From Opitutales bacterium UBA5694 (lineage in GTDB: Bacteria > Verrucomicrobiota > Verrucomicrobiia > Opitutales > Opitutaceae), in contig DIHO01000011.1 of assembly GCA_002420185.1 (NCBI GenBank), positions 1 to 64,000 on the forward strand: 64,000 nt of DNA, in the 5' to 3' direction. How positions within the stretch are numbered: the first letter of the stretch is position 1; the number at the start of each line of letters is the position of its first letter. The notes under the pieces were generated by a model that was not told where the DNA came from, ran no database searches, and was given only the letters and a program-made list of their open reading frames with translations. The position numbers were made by a program, and so were the translations under genes. Positions 36,938-46,286 of this stretch are shown piece after piece.

Positions 36938-37900
36938 ATGAGCAACTGGGCTGAACGAATTAGAAACGAAGTTGGAACCGCTGTAATTGGACAAGAGACT
37001 GTGATCGAGCGAATGCTCGTCGCTCTTCTCGCAAATGGGCATGTCTTGCTGGAAGGCATGCCAGGACTTGCCAAGACACTTCTCATCAAAAGCCTTGGGA
37101 CCGCCCTTGGCATGCAGTTTGAGCGAATACAGTTCACCCCCGATCTTCTGCCAAGCGACGTGGTGGGAACGATGATCTTCCAGCCAAAGGACGGACAATT
37201 TGTTCCGCACCGTGGCCCTGTCTTCGCTAACATGCTGTTAGCAGATGAGATCAACCGCGCCCCCGCTAAAGTTCAGAGTGCCCTCCTTGAGGCGATGCAG
37301 GAAAAGCAAGTGACCATCGGCGGAGAGTCACAGGACCTTCCCAACCCCTTTTTTGTAATGGCCACTCAGAATCCGGTTGAGCAAGAGGGTACCTACCCGC
37401 TGCCCGAAGCGCAACGAGACCGATTCCTTTTTAAGCTAATCGTCGACTATCCGGAACAGGCGGAAGAGTTTGAAATGATGAAACGCTGGGGACAAGTAAC
37501 TCATCAGCCTGAACTGAAGGCTGTATCAAGTGGTGAGGAGCTGCTGGAGATTCGTGAAGAAGTGGATAAGATCCATGTGTCGGAGGAAATACAGTCTTAT
37601 ATTTTAAAGTTGGTACGAGCGACACGGAGAATGGCAGCGGGCGAAAACCCGGAACACAATTATCTTTCCTATGGAGCGTCCCCAAGAGCATCGTTGAGTT
37701 TGTTCCAAGCCGGTCGTGCTCTTGCTTGGCTACGTGGGCAGGACCACGTGTCTCCGTCGATTATCAAAGACGTGTTCCTCGACGCCATGCGACACAGAGT
37801 TGGATTGACCTACGAAGCCGAGGCAGAGGAAATCACTCCCGACGACGCCCTCAAGATTGTCCTAGATAGAACTCCACTGCCTACTAATTCGTCCGCGTAA
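36938..37900 (+). CDS. MoxR-family AAA+ ATPase
   Basis: A 320-residue AAA+ chaperone-type ATPase heading the Bat operon. Walker A is LLEGMPGLAKT, Walker B NMLLADEINRAPAK, sensor 1 FVMATQNPVEQEGTYPLPEAQ with the arginine finger region RDRFLFKL. The C-terminal lid (YLSYGASPRASLSLFQAGRA) is typical of COG0714. MoxR proteins work with VWA-domain partners; two follow in the operon. A gap of only 12 bp separates it from the DUF58 gene. An AT-rich leader at about 36.75-36.85 kb probably holds the promoter. Confidence 0.95.
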   Translation: MSNWAERIRNEVGTAVIGQETVIERMLVALLANGHVLLEGMPGLAKTLLIKSLGTALGMQFERIQFTPDLLPSDVVGTMIFQPKDGQFVPHRGPVFANMLLADEINRAPAKVQSALLEAMQEKQVTIGGESQDLPNPFFVMATQNPVEQEGTYPLPEAQRDRFLFKLIVDYPEQAEEFEMMKRWGQVTHQPELKAVSSGEELLEIREEVDKIHVSEEIQSYILKLVRATRRMAAGENPEHNYLSYGASPRASLSLFQAGRALAWLRGQDHVSPSIIKDVFLDAMRHRVGLTYEAEAEEITPDDALKIVLDRTPLPTNSSA

Positions 37901-37912
37901 GCTTCTCGAAAA

Positions 37913-38836
37913 ATGAGCCAGACAAAGAGCCAAATTTCGGATAACTTAGAAAGTCTGTCCTCTTCGATCGCAATGCTGCGGAAACTTGAGTGGCGGGTGC
38001 GGCATGCCGTAGCGAGCGTATTGAGCGGCGAATACAAATCGTCTTTCCGAGGAAAGGGAATGGAGTTTGATCAGGTCGTCAAATACGATTACGGGGATGA
38101 TGTCCGGGACATTGACTGGAACGTGACCGCTCGGCTGGGCGAACCCTACCGGAAGAAGTTCGTTGAAGAGCGTGAAGTTACACTGGTACTGCTATTTGAG
38201 GATACTCCTTCCCTCCAGTTTGGCTCTGGCAAACGATCCAAACGCGAAGCCCTCTTGGAGCTTTCGAGCCTTTTAATGCTTCTAAGTGCCGTGAATGGTG
38301 ACCGGGTTTCTCTTTTGTACGCCTCGCCGACTGGCTATGAATTCACCAAGAGCTCGGCGGGTCGCGGCCGAGTGCTAAACACCGCTGCGACTTTGCTGGG
38401 AAAGCCGCCACCGGGTGTCCTTGGACCTCAACAGGCGGTAATACCTTGGAGGTATCTCCTGAGAGCGGCACCCCGTCACAGCATTTTTGTCTGGCTAAGC
38501 GATTTTCCTGATCATGATCAACCGGAAGGATGGAACGTCATAAAAAAACGCTACCAACCGATTGGTTTTAGAATTGAGGACCCATGGGAGCGAGCATTAC
38601 CCAACCGTGGAGAGCAAACGGTATACGATCCCGTTTCCGGCAGACTTTTTAATCTGAATGGCAAATCCGTGGCTCAGAAAGCAGCACACGAGAAATGGAA
38701 CCGTGATCGGGATTCGCACTTTAAAAAGCTGTTTCCAGTCGATTCAGATCGACTTACCTTGCAGGCGGGTGAGGACGCTCTTGATACAGTTGTGAAGCTC
38801 TTTCAGAAACGCGCTCTACGATTTGTACGAGGTTGA
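37913..38836 (+). CDS. DUF58 domain-containing protein (Bat operon)
   Basis: A 307-residue cytoplasmic protein with the DUF58 hallmark: GEYKSSFRGKGMEFDQVVKY then GDDVRDIDWNVTARLGEPY and KKFVEEREVTLVLLFE. A VWA-like fold follows. It partners MoxR and Bat proteins in stress-response operons. Its TGA stop overlaps the TTG start of batA (TTGA), which implies coupled translation. Confidence 0.93.
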   Translation: MSQTKSQISDNLESLSSSIAMLRKLEWRVRHAVASVLSGEYKSSFRGKGMEFDQVVKYDYGDDVRDIDWNVTARLGEPYRKKFVEEREVTLVLLFEDTPSLQFGSGKRSKREALLELSSLLMLLSAVNGDRVSLLYASPTGYEFTKSSAGRGRVLNTAATLLGKPPPGVLGPQQAVIPWRYLLRAAPRHSIFVWLSDFPDHDQPEGWNVIKKRYQPIGFRIEDPWERALPNRGEQTVYDPVSGRLFNLNGKSVAQKAAHEKWNRDRDSHFKKLFPVDSDRLTLQAGEDALDTVVKLFQKRALRFVRG

Positions 38837-39864
38837 CTTTGGAAGTTATGGACGAATTTGCATTAGTGGATCCATGGTGGCTTTTAGCTCTGATTGCTCT
38901 TCCGGTTATCGGGATATTGCGTAGTCGGCGGGCATCGGCTGCTCTGGTTCTCCCTTTTGCTGGAAATTGGCAGCGCTCTGTTTTTGCAGGAGGCTCGAAA
39001 TTGTCCTCATTCTTCGGATTCGCAGGGGCAGCTTTAATTGTCCTATCGCTGGCCCGCCCCCAGGTTCTCGATTTCGAACGGCAGACCAAAAGCAAAGGCT
39101 ACGACATCATGCTGGTATTGGACCTTTCAAGTTCGATGCTGTATGAAGACTACAAGGACGGCTTGAAGAGTATCAACCGCCTGCAAGCAGTTAAACCGGT
39201 TTTAAGCGCCTTCATCAATAAACGCGACAACGATCGCATAGGTCTCGTCGCTTTTGCAGGACAGGCGTACACCGTGGCTCCGCTCACGTTTGACCATCAC
39301 TGGCTTTCGAGTCAGACGAGTCGTCTAGCTATTGGCTTGATAGAAGATGGAACTGCTATTGGAGACGGAATAGGCGTTGCACTATCTAGGCTGCAAGAGG
39401 GAACCAAAGAACGTTCCGGAGACCGTGAAGGCGCTTTCATCATTCTCCTTACAGATGGAGCCAATACCGCGGGTTCTATCGAGCCTATTGCGGCGGCGGA
39501 ATTAGCTGTAGAAAACGGCATTCGCGTTTACACGATAGGGGCCGGACGGGATGGAATCGTCTCCATGCCTCGCCTTAATGCCAAGGGAGAGCGAATCGGA
39601 ACGGTACGCGTGCCCTCTCAAACCGACGAACCAACCTTGAAGGAAATCTCCAGAATTACTCTCGGAGAATTTTATCGTGCCGATAATTCCAATACAATTA
39701 AGAACGCTTTCGACTCTATAGACAAAAACAGTAAGATTGAGTTTGAGTCACATCAGTACAGTGTTACCACTGAGCTTTTTCCCTATTTCTCGATCGCAGC
39801 AGGCGTTATGCTTTTTGGATCGCTAGCGATTGGGGCGATGAATCGAAAGGAGGTCTTAAGTTGA
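38833..39864 (+). CDS. batA: BatA-like VWA-domain membrane protein
   Basis: A 343-residue inner-membrane protein: two N-terminal helices (WWLLALIALPVIGILR; FFGFAGAALIVLSLARP), a von Willebrand A domain with intact metal site DLSSS (97-101) and TDGANTAG, then a C-terminal helix. Bat proteins are linked to aerotolerance in Bacteroides and to metalloprotein or envelope assembly elsewhere. The start is TTG within TTGA overlapping the previous stop; ATG at 38848 is a possible alternative. The stop of this gene overlaps the next in the same way. Confidence 0.9.
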   Translation: MTLEVMDEFALVDPWWLLALIALPVIGILRSRRASAALVLPFAGNWQRSVFAGGSKLSSFFGFAGAALIVLSLARPQVLDFERQTKSKGYDIMLVLDLSSSMLYEDYKDGLKSINRLQAVKPVLSAFINKRDNDRIGLVAFAGQAYTVAPLTFDHHWLSSQTSRLAIGLIEDGTAIGDGIGVALSRLQEGTKERSGDREGAFIILLTDGANTAGSIEPIAAAELAVENGIRVYTIGAGRDGIVSMPRLNAKGERIGTVRVPSQTDEPTLKEISRITLGEFYRADNSNTIKNAFDSIDKNSKIEFESHQYSVTTELFPYFSIAAGVMLFGSLAIGAMNRKEVLS

Positions 39865-40895
39865 CTTTTGGACAAGAGCTATACCTTTTTGCACTAGTGA
39901 TTCCCGTCCTAGGGATACTAACTACTATCGTATTCAGAAAGAAGATTGTTTCACTATCTAGTCGCTCTAAGGTTAAACGAGTTAAGGCCACTTTCGCAGG
40001 TGTTTCCGAGATTAAATCCGGTCTGAACCAACCATCCAAATGGCTCTTTCTCATTGGAATGGTTTTCGTTATTATCGCACTAGCCCGGCCGCAATGGGGT
40101 GAAATACACAAGGAGGTTTTCAAGCGTTCCCGCGAGGTGATAATTGCTATGGATTTGTCCAAGAGCATGCTAGCTGAAGACATTAAACCAAACCGACTTG
40201 AAAGAGCTAAACTAGTCGTGGAAAGCTTGCTCGACAACTTGCAGGGAGAAAGCGTAGGCCTGATCGTCTTTGCCGGAACCGCTTTTCTCCAAAGCCCGAT
40301 GAGTCCCGACTACCAAATACTCCGTGGTTTCCTCAGAGATTTGAACCCCAATTTCATTCCTCAAGGCGGTACCAACTATGGGGCTATGCTAAAGACTACT
40401 CTCGATTCCTTCCGGCAATCGGATAGCGAGGCCGACCGCTTTCTTGTAGTGATCAGCGATGGCGAGAGCCTTAACCAGGACTGGACAGATTATGTAGGCA
40501 AACTGAATGAGCAAAATGTGCAGGCAGTCTGTCTCGGGTTTGGCACTCGAGGTGGTGGACTGATCCCCGCGGAAGAGGGGGGCTACCATAAGGATCAAGC
40601 GGGCGCGGTCGTGCTTACCAAGCTCGAGTCCGCTACCCTTCAATCACTAGCAGATAAAACAGGAGGAGTTTTCCGGGAAGCAAATGTTTGGGTAGACCTT
40701 GCTTCGCTCATTGAGGAAACGGTTAAGCGCGGCAAAACCGGAGAAACCGGAACCACTTCCCAGTCTGTTCACATAGAGAGGTATCAGATTTTTTTAGCTC
40801 CCGGACTTCTGCTCATCTTGATATCGCTGTATCGAGAATTTCCATTCACAGCTAAACCAAGAGTCGTTCGAACGAGAACTCCCCTTACCCAATGA
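39861..40895 (+). CDS. batB: BatB-like VWA-domain membrane protein
   Basis: A 344-residue paralogue of the preceding protein with the same plan: N-terminal helices, WGEIHKEVFKRSREVIIAM, metal-binding DLSKS (98-102), a periplasmic or cytoplasmic VWA core with VISDGESLNQDW, and a C-terminal helix (FLAPGLLLILISLYREF). The TTG start overlaps the batA stop (TTGA). BatA and BatB are thought to form a complex with BatC-E. Confidence 0.9.
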   Translation: MTFGQELYLFALVIPVLGILTTIVFRKKIVSLSSRSKVKRVKATFAGVSEIKSGLNQPSKWLFLIGMVFVIIALARPQWGEIHKEVFKRSREVIIAMDLSKSMLAEDIKPNRLERAKLVVESLLDNLQGESVGLIVFAGTAFLQSPMSPDYQILRGFLRDLNPNFIPQGGTNYGAMLKTTLDSFRQSDSEADRFLVVISDGESLNQDWTDYVGKLNEQNVQAVCLGFGTRGGGLIPAEEGGYHKDQAGAVVLTKLESATLQSLADKTGGVFREANVWVDLASLIEETVKRGKTGETGTTSQSVHIERYQIFLAPGLLLILISLYREFPFTAKPRVVRTRTPLTQ

Positions 40896-41761
40896 CTTTT
40901 AGCGCATTAATTATCAGGAATATCTATTCTATATTTATTTCGCTGTCATTCGCTCTCGGGGCTTCGGGGCAAGTTGCCGTGCCCTCGCAAAACACGCCAA
41001 CTATCACTCCTCCGGCAGAGGAGAGCGGTCCAACGTTGGGCGAGGTCATTGCTTACATCGCCGAAAAGGAAGCTCTCGAGCCCTCAGACTACGAGCAGTT
41101 TGCCCAATTGACATTACAACTTGGACAATCCGCAATGCAACAAGGCCAGGGAATACCTGATCCCTCCATCTGGGACGGGATTCATGCAGTTGATGCTGGC
41201 CACTCCATCAATCCGCTGCAGACAGACTGGGTAATGCTAAGAGAAGAGCTCGAAAAACTCTTGGAAAAGCCGCCCGAAGATCAACAGCAGAATCAGGAAA
41301 ACCAAGATCAGGACAAATCAGAGAATTCCGAAGATCCGAATGAATCGGGGGAACCAAATTCTGATTCTGAACAAAACGGGGAGGACTCAGATTCTCAGGA
41401 ACAACAGAATTCAGATCAACCAAGTGAAGAGAATCAGGAGCCACAAGCTAACGAAAGTAGTCAAGAGCAGTCTCAAACCGGCGAGGAAGAACGCGAGCAA
41501 CAACAACAAAGTGAATCTTTAGGCGACATGAATGAATCTGAAGAAACGCCACAGCTAGACCAACAGCCGAAGGAGGAACAAACTCAAGTCGGAGGAACCG
41601 AGCAGCAACTGCCTCCAAGGTCGGCCAAACAGGCTATGACTCTTCAACAACTGGAACAGCTCAAGCAGCAAGACAAGCCCGGGGCCCTACACATGATGCT
41701 GCAGAATGCGGAACGCGATGAAAACGCGCCACCCCCTCAAAAGCTAAAAAAGGATTGGTGA
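40892..41761 (+). CDS. BatC-like protein with long Gln/Glu/Asn/Asp-rich segment
   Basis: A 289-residue exported protein: signal peptide (IFISLSFALGASGQ), a short conserved region (GEVIAYIAEKEALEPSDYEQ), then about 110 residues dominated by Q, E, N, D and S (roughly 127-240), and a conserved tail (LEQLKQQDKPGALHMMLQ ... KKDW). The tail with terminal KDW is what identifies BatC-type proteins, which otherwise carry TPRs and acidic linkers. No TPR is obvious here. It overlaps batB by 4 bp (ATGA) and touches batD through TGATG. Confidence 0.75.
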   Translation: MTFSALIIRNIYSIFISLSFALGASGQVAVPSQNTPTITPPAEESGPTLGEVIAYIAEKEALEPSDYEQFAQLTLQLGQSAMQQGQGIPDPSIWDGIHAVDAGHSINPLQTDWVMLREELEKLLEKPPEDQQQNQENQDQDKSENSEDPNESGEPNSDSEQNGEDSDSQEQQNSDQPSEENQEPQANESSQEQSQTGEEEREQQQQSESLGDMNESEETPQLDQQPKEEQTQVGGTEQQLPPRSAKQAMTLQQLEQLKQQDKPGALHMMLQNAERDENAPPPQKLKKDW

Positions 41762-44334
41762 TGAACCGCTCATACTTAAAACCCTTCGTAATCTTGCTCT
41801 TCGGAGTATTTACTTCCGCGTCCACTCTTTTAGCGCAAAGCGTCAATTGGACACCCGCTTCTGGGACGCTGCAGCAAGGCAAAGCGAATAGCCTTCAACT
41901 CCATTTCGAAGGCTGTTCACCAGACGGAAATGTCGATCTTCCTGACGTGCCTGGCGTCAGTTTCACTCAGGTCGGTCAAAGCAGCTCTATGAACATATTT
42001 AATTCGAGAGTTGTTCAGAAACTAATTCTCGAATTTCGCGTCTCTCCAACGAGCGAGGGAACAGTCACGATCCCCTCCTTCAGCGTGCGAACCGACAAGG
42101 GAAACATCACTGTAGAACCTGCTCGTTTCGATGTGATTGAAGCGACGCTTGGAAACACCGGCATGAAGCCTGACGATATTTTTAAAAGCGAGCTCAGCGT
42201 TACCGATGATTCCATCCACGAAGGAGAAATCTTCACGCTTCGCTACGTACTTGGAGTCCGGCAGGACTACCAAAATCGATTAAACGACATTTCCTTACCC
42301 CAATGGAATCCCGTCGGCTTGGTCACCAAAGGCTTCGAAAGTCATCGATCGACCAATTTCAAGTACCGAAATTTCGACTACTCCGCAGTGCTTTTCGAAA
42401 CTCCCGCCATGGCCACTCGGAACGGAGAAATTAAACTGCCCAAAGTAAACCAGAATGTATCTATGGTTGTGGGACGCCGGAGGGGATTTATCTTCGATGA
42501 TCCAGTTGTTGATAACTACAATATTGAATCGGACACGCTTCAACTAAGCATAAAACCCCTTCCTACAGGAGAACCCACATCCTTCACGGGTGCCGTGGGT
42601 CAGTTCCAGTTTGAATCCAAGGTGATTCCCGAAATCGTGCAGGTTGGAGAACCGGTAACTTGGACCTTGAAACTTAGCGGGACGGGAAACTGGCCCCAAG
42701 GATTCGGGCTAAAGCCCCGTAATGTATCCGCAACTTTCAGGTCCATCCAACCGGACGTGAACAAGGAAGTTTCGGAAGACTCGCCTTTCGAAGGAAGTCT
42801 GTCTGAGGATATCGTTCTGATTCCCACGAAAGAGGGCGATTTCGAGTTTGGACCAATCGAGTTCAGTTTCTTCAATCCCAAAACCGACCGCTACGAGAGC
42901 ATAAACATCCAGGCCAAAACGGTCGTGGTAAATCCCATAATTCCCCAAAACGATCTCAATAACTTGAGCAATCTCTCTATAAAACCTACGACCAGCGAAC
43001 CGCAACCGAGTGATTCGCTTCCGTTCGAGATCGACCCAAGTGGAGTGAATCTCTTAACCAAACCCATTAGATTATTGAGCAGCCCCATCGGACAGTCGGC
43101 TCAAGGCTCGATTCCAAAAGGTGGCGTAAAGCTTGGCTATCTCGCTTTTTCTTTCGCGGCCCCATCCCTTCTCTGGGCTTTGATCGCCTTGATCCGCTCC
43201 CTCTCCTTAGACCCAAACAAACAGCGGCGAAAGGCTTTCAAACAGTTGAAGCAGACTACAATGACAATTGACGATGCGGAACCAGCAAAGCGGGAAGCAC
43301 AACTTGCTTGGAGGGCCGCGGCACGGGAATTCTGGGAAATCGAAATAGAGGAGCCTTCTTCCACGGATGTTGAAAAAGCCGTTTTTGAAAAATCTGGTAT
43401 CGAGCAAGCAACGCGATGGAAAACACTCTGGCAGAATTCCGATAAAATGCTGTTTGGAAAGCGTGCCCCCTCCTTCAAAGAATGGCAATCAGAGCTTAGA
43501 GATCTTCTAAGCCAACTTCGTCAACCTGGAATCTCAGTCCGCCGGCTTTTTTCAAGCGGAGCCTGGTTCGCTTCAATCGCCGCGATTGCGGTTCTGGTTC
43601 CGACCTTGGATGGCTTATCCAACGAGGGCCTGGACCATTACAACGAAGCCGCCTTTTCGAAAGCCTCGTCCTCTTGGCTTTCGGAGCTAAATTCCAATCC
43701 ACAAGACTGGACCCTCCGACACAATTTGGGCCTGGCGGCTGCCCAAGAAGAAAGGTGGGGCGAAGCGATCGCTTATTGGACATCTGCATTTCTGCTGGAG
43801 ACGGGTTCGCCCGAACTTAGATGGAACCTAGAAGTAGGCCTCAGCAAAAGCGGCGGGTACTATCCCACTCTCGCTCGACTCGTTAAAGGCGATGGACTCA
43901 TGGCCTACATTTCAATCTTCACCCCAGCGGAATGGGAGAAAGCAGCTTACATTTCCATGGTTGTCGCGGCACTGGCATTTACCGGTTGGGTCGCCTTCGC
44001 CTATTTCCCCCAAAGGAAACGAATTCGTTTTACCTTCGCAGCGATAGGCCTCTTTGCGGTCGCTCTTGTTTTTGGATCAAACTGGGCACGAGCTGAGTAC
44101 GGACTTCTTGCCAATCCGGAAGCCATGGTTGTCATCACTGAAGGCCAGCTCAAAAGCGTACCGACAGATTTAGAGGTAGAGCAAATTCAATCCCCCTTGC
44201 CCGAAGGCTCCGTTTGCCTAGTCACGAAAACGTTTCTAGGCTGGATGAAGGTCGAGCTTCCCAATGGCGAGCAAGGCTGGTCGCGAAAAGAGAACTTTAA
44301 CCCACTCTATGGCAATCTGGGGGACATTCTTTAG
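41761..44334 (+). CDS. BatD-BatE fusion protein
   Basis: An 857-residue membrane protein; I chose ATG 41761 within TGATG. A signal peptide (FVILLFGVFTSASTLLAQ) leads into the BatD region of tandem Ig-like beta domains (SVNWTPASGTLQQGKANSL; VRQDYQNRLNDISLPQW) and a membrane helix near residue 460. The last ~260 residues have a helix, a TPR-like section (LDHYNEAAFSKASSSWLSEL; LRHNLGLAAAQEERWGEAIA), two more helices and a bacterial SH3-like domain ending GWMKVELPNGEQGWSRKEN. TPR plus SH3 is the layout of BatE, so this gene joins BatD and BatE, which are usually separate. It ends the operon. Confidence 0.85.
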   Translation: MNRSYLKPFVILLFGVFTSASTLLAQSVNWTPASGTLQQGKANSLQLHFEGCSPDGNVDLPDVPGVSFTQVGQSSSMNIFNSRVVQKLILEFRVSPTSEGTVTIPSFSVRTDKGNITVEPARFDVIEATLGNTGMKPDDIFKSELSVTDDSIHEGEIFTLRYVLGVRQDYQNRLNDISLPQWNPVGLVTKGFESHRSTNFKYRNFDYSAVLFETPAMATRNGEIKLPKVNQNVSMVVGRRRGFIFDDPVVDNYNIESDTLQLSIKPLPTGEPTSFTGAVGQFQFESKVIPEIVQVGEPVTWTLKLSGTGNWPQGFGLKPRNVSATFRSIQPDVNKEVSEDSPFEGSLSEDIVLIPTKEGDFEFGPIEFSFFNPKTDRYESINIQAKTVVVNPIIPQNDLNNLSNLSIKPTTSEPQPSDSLPFEIDPSGVNLLTKPIRLLSSPIGQSAQGSIPKGGVKLGYLAFSFAAPSLLWALIALIRSLSLDPNKQRRKAFKQLKQTTMTIDDAEPAKREAQLAWRAAAREFWEIEIEEPSSTDVEKAVFEKSGIEQATRWKTLWQNSDKMLFGKRAPSFKEWQSELRDLLSQLRQPGISVRRLFSSGAWFASIAAIAVLVPTLDGLSNEGLDHYNEAAFSKASSSWLSELNSNPQDWTLRHNLGLAAAQEERWGEAIAYWTSAFLLETGSPELRWNLEVGLSKSGGYYPTLARLVKGDGLMAYISIFTPAEWEKAAYISMVVAALAFTGWVAFAYFPQRKRIRFTFAAIGLFAVALVFGSNWARAEYGLLANPEAMVVITEGQLKSVPTDLEVEQIQSPLPEGSVCLVTKTFLGWMKVELPNGEQGWSRKENFNPLYGNLGDIL

Positions 44335-44493
44335 TCGCTTACCAATGGAGTCGATATTCAATAAGGAATCTGTTTTCCCAAAAATTCGTGGCTTAGAAAG
44401 CTTCCCTCCAAGTCAAAGGTCGATCATCCCATGAAATCACTTTGGCTCAACAGCCGTTCTCAGATTATTCCTTTATGGATCCTTCCGTAGATT

Positions 44494-45084
44494 ATGGAAT
44501 TTCTTAAGCGAAACTGGTCAACTCTCCTTTTGATAGGTACTATTGCCGCTTACCTAGGCTTGAGTATGGGTACGGATAGATGTCCTCTGTGCGTCGTAAC
44601 CGATTTTGCCACGGGGGAAATTAGTGATTCGACCGCACCAAGAAAGAATGCCCAAGTTGTGGGAGAACTCGAGCCGATGACCTGGCAAGCCAAGACCATA
44701 GGTGGCCTTGAAATCAATAGTGAATCCTGCAAAGGCAAGGTTACGCTCGTCGTCTATTGGGCGACTTGGTGTGCTCCCTGCCGTGAAGAGATCCCTACCC
44801 TAATTGCACTGAGAAATGATTTTTCGAAGGACGAAATTGAAATCATAGGTGTCTCGGTAGACGAAGCATACAAGAGTATCGAACATTTCGTTACGACTAA
44901 CAAGATTAATTACGATATCGTAAAAAACAACGAGAGCCTGGATCAAGCGTTCGGACCCATACGCTATATTCCGACGATTGTAATTCTCGATCAAGGAGGT
45001 AAAGTCCATCAACGCCATACAGGCGTGGTCGGGCCCAATATCCTTCGTGGGCAAGTCCACTTGCTACTGGAAAAGAAGCCCTAA
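44494..45084 (+). CDS. TlpA-like membrane-anchored thiol-disulfide oxidoreductase
   Basis: A 196-residue protein with an N-terminal anchor (STLLLIGTIAAYLGLSMG) and a periplasmic thioredoxin fold. The active site is WATWCAPCREE (Cys93, Cys96), and the cis-Pro loop is RYIPTIVILD. A second CxxC, CPLC at 30-33, sits just after the membrane helix. TlpA/ResA-type proteins reduce disulfides, often for cytochrome c maturation. It converges with lpxB, overlapping it by 4 bp at the stops. Confidence 0.92.
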   Translation: MEFLKRNWSTLLLIGTIAAYLGLSMGTDRCPLCVVTDFATGEISDSTAPRKNAQVVGELEPMTWQAKTIGGLEINSESCKGKVTLVVYWATWCAPCREEIPTLIALRNDFSKDEIEIIGVSVDEAYKSIEHFVTTNKINYDIVKNNESLDQAFGPIRYIPTIVILDQGGKVHQRHTGVVGPNILRGQVHLLLEKKP

Positions 45085-46274
45085 CTTCGTTCCCTCGAAA
45101 CGTTATTATCGAGCCATGCTCCCGCTCCACCACTCGCTGGCTTGTCTAGGATCGTTCGCAGTTTCCGGCTCAATTCACTGGTTTGCTCTATCCGACTCGC
45201 GTTGTTCAGGCAATCGCGCAGTTCGTCAGCTAAAACCCTCGCCTTTGCAGCCCTTTGGATGAACTCAGGATAAAATGCCTCGCGCAAAAGTATATTCGCA
45301 ATTCCGATATAGGGAATCTTAAGCACCATTTTCCCAAATAGATAGGTGAGCGGGTGGACGCGATATACAACTGCTCCCGGTATTCCTGATAAGGCACAGT
45401 TTAGGGACATCGTTCCTGAACTTGTTAGAACGGAGCTCGCTCTTACCACCGTACTGTTTGGCACGAGCTCGATTCGCTCTTTCAAATCGCCAAATTGACT
45501 TAGTATGGATTCTAATAATTCTTTAAGTGTATCGCTCGCGTATATACATTTCGCAGTAGCATCATTTTGATCCCTAAGCAGTTCCCCAAACGCCTGAAAC
45601 ATGACCGGAGCGATTCTCCCGATTGCTCCAGACCTACTTCCAGGTAATAATAAAATGTCACCATCGGCATCATAGGTCGTGGGGAGTTGGTAGTTCTCTG
45701 CAAGAAACGGATGGCCCACAAAAGTTGTCTCTAGTTCTGTGTCTTCGAAGGCTTCCACTTCAAACGGAAAGATCACTCCCAGCGTATCAACTAGCCTTGC
45801 CATTTCAAATCTGCGCTTGGCCTTCCAAGCCCAAACTTGCGGGCTTATGTAGTAGAGCAGTCGAATGTCCCCGCCGGACTTTGTGGTAACACCATGCTCC
45901 GCCAACTTTTTTGCCAACCTGAGATTCAACCCAGGATAGTCGATAAAGCAAACCGCACTCGGGCGATACTTCAAGATCCATTTCACAATCTCATCGTGCA
46001 ACTTTTTCAGCTCGTTGTAGTGCTTCAGCACTTCAAAGATTCCGACAATGGCGTAGGGCATCATGTCACAGATCAACTCTGCTCCAGTGCTTCTCAAGTT
46101 TGCACCTCCCAGTGCGGCAACTTTCAGTTTCGGATTCCTCTTCAGTGCTGCACTTACCATTCTTGCTGCATGCTCGTCGCCAGAATGCTCTCCCGCAACA
46201 ATGAGCACATCCACATTGCTGCAAGTGGGAGGCGGTAATGGAAATGTGGATGAAACTAGCGGGTCGATGGGCAT
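45081..46274 (-). CDS. lpxB: Lipid-A-disaccharide synthase
   Basis: A 397-residue GT19 glycosyltransferase joining lipid X and UDP-2,3-diacylglucosamine to make the lipid A disaccharide. Motifs: LIVAGEHSGDEHAARM (family GExSGD), VCFIDYPGLNLRLAKKL, YYISPQVWAWKAKR, LLPGSRSGAIGRI and SGTMSLNCALSGIPGAVVYR with a membrane-contacting hydrophobic patch (LTYLFGKMVLKIPYIGI). Its presence shows an LPS-bearing outer membrane. It ends the minus-strand run lysS-lolC/E-lolD-Gfo/Idh-lpxB, starting 12 bp after the oxidoreductase gene. Confidence 0.96.
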   Translation of the reverse strand: MPIDPLVSSTFPLPPPTCSNVDVLIVAGEHSGDEHAARMVSAALKRNPKLKVAALGGANLRSTGAELICDMMPYAIVGIFEVLKHYNELKKLHDEIVKWILKYRPSAVCFIDYPGLNLRLAKKLAEHGVTTKSGGDIRLLYYISPQVWAWKAKRRFEMARLVDTLGVIFPFEVEAFEDTELETTFVGHPFLAENYQLPTTYDADGDILLLPGSRSGAIGRIAPVMFQAFGELLRDQNDATAKCIYASDTLKELLESILSQFGDLKERIELVPNSTVVRASSVLTSSGTMSLNCALSGIPGAVVYRVHPLTYLFGKMVLKIPYIGIANILLREAFYPEFIQRAAKARVLADELRDCLNNASRIEQTSELSRKLRTILDKPASGGAGAWLDNNVSRERS

Positions 46275-46286
46275 GTAGATATCGGC

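Noticed and set aside
41260..41600. Possible DNA repeat array in the batC gene
   Set aside because: The similarity between units is low-complexity coding for Gln, Glu, Asn and Ser; there is no fixed repeat unit or spacer as in CRISPR.
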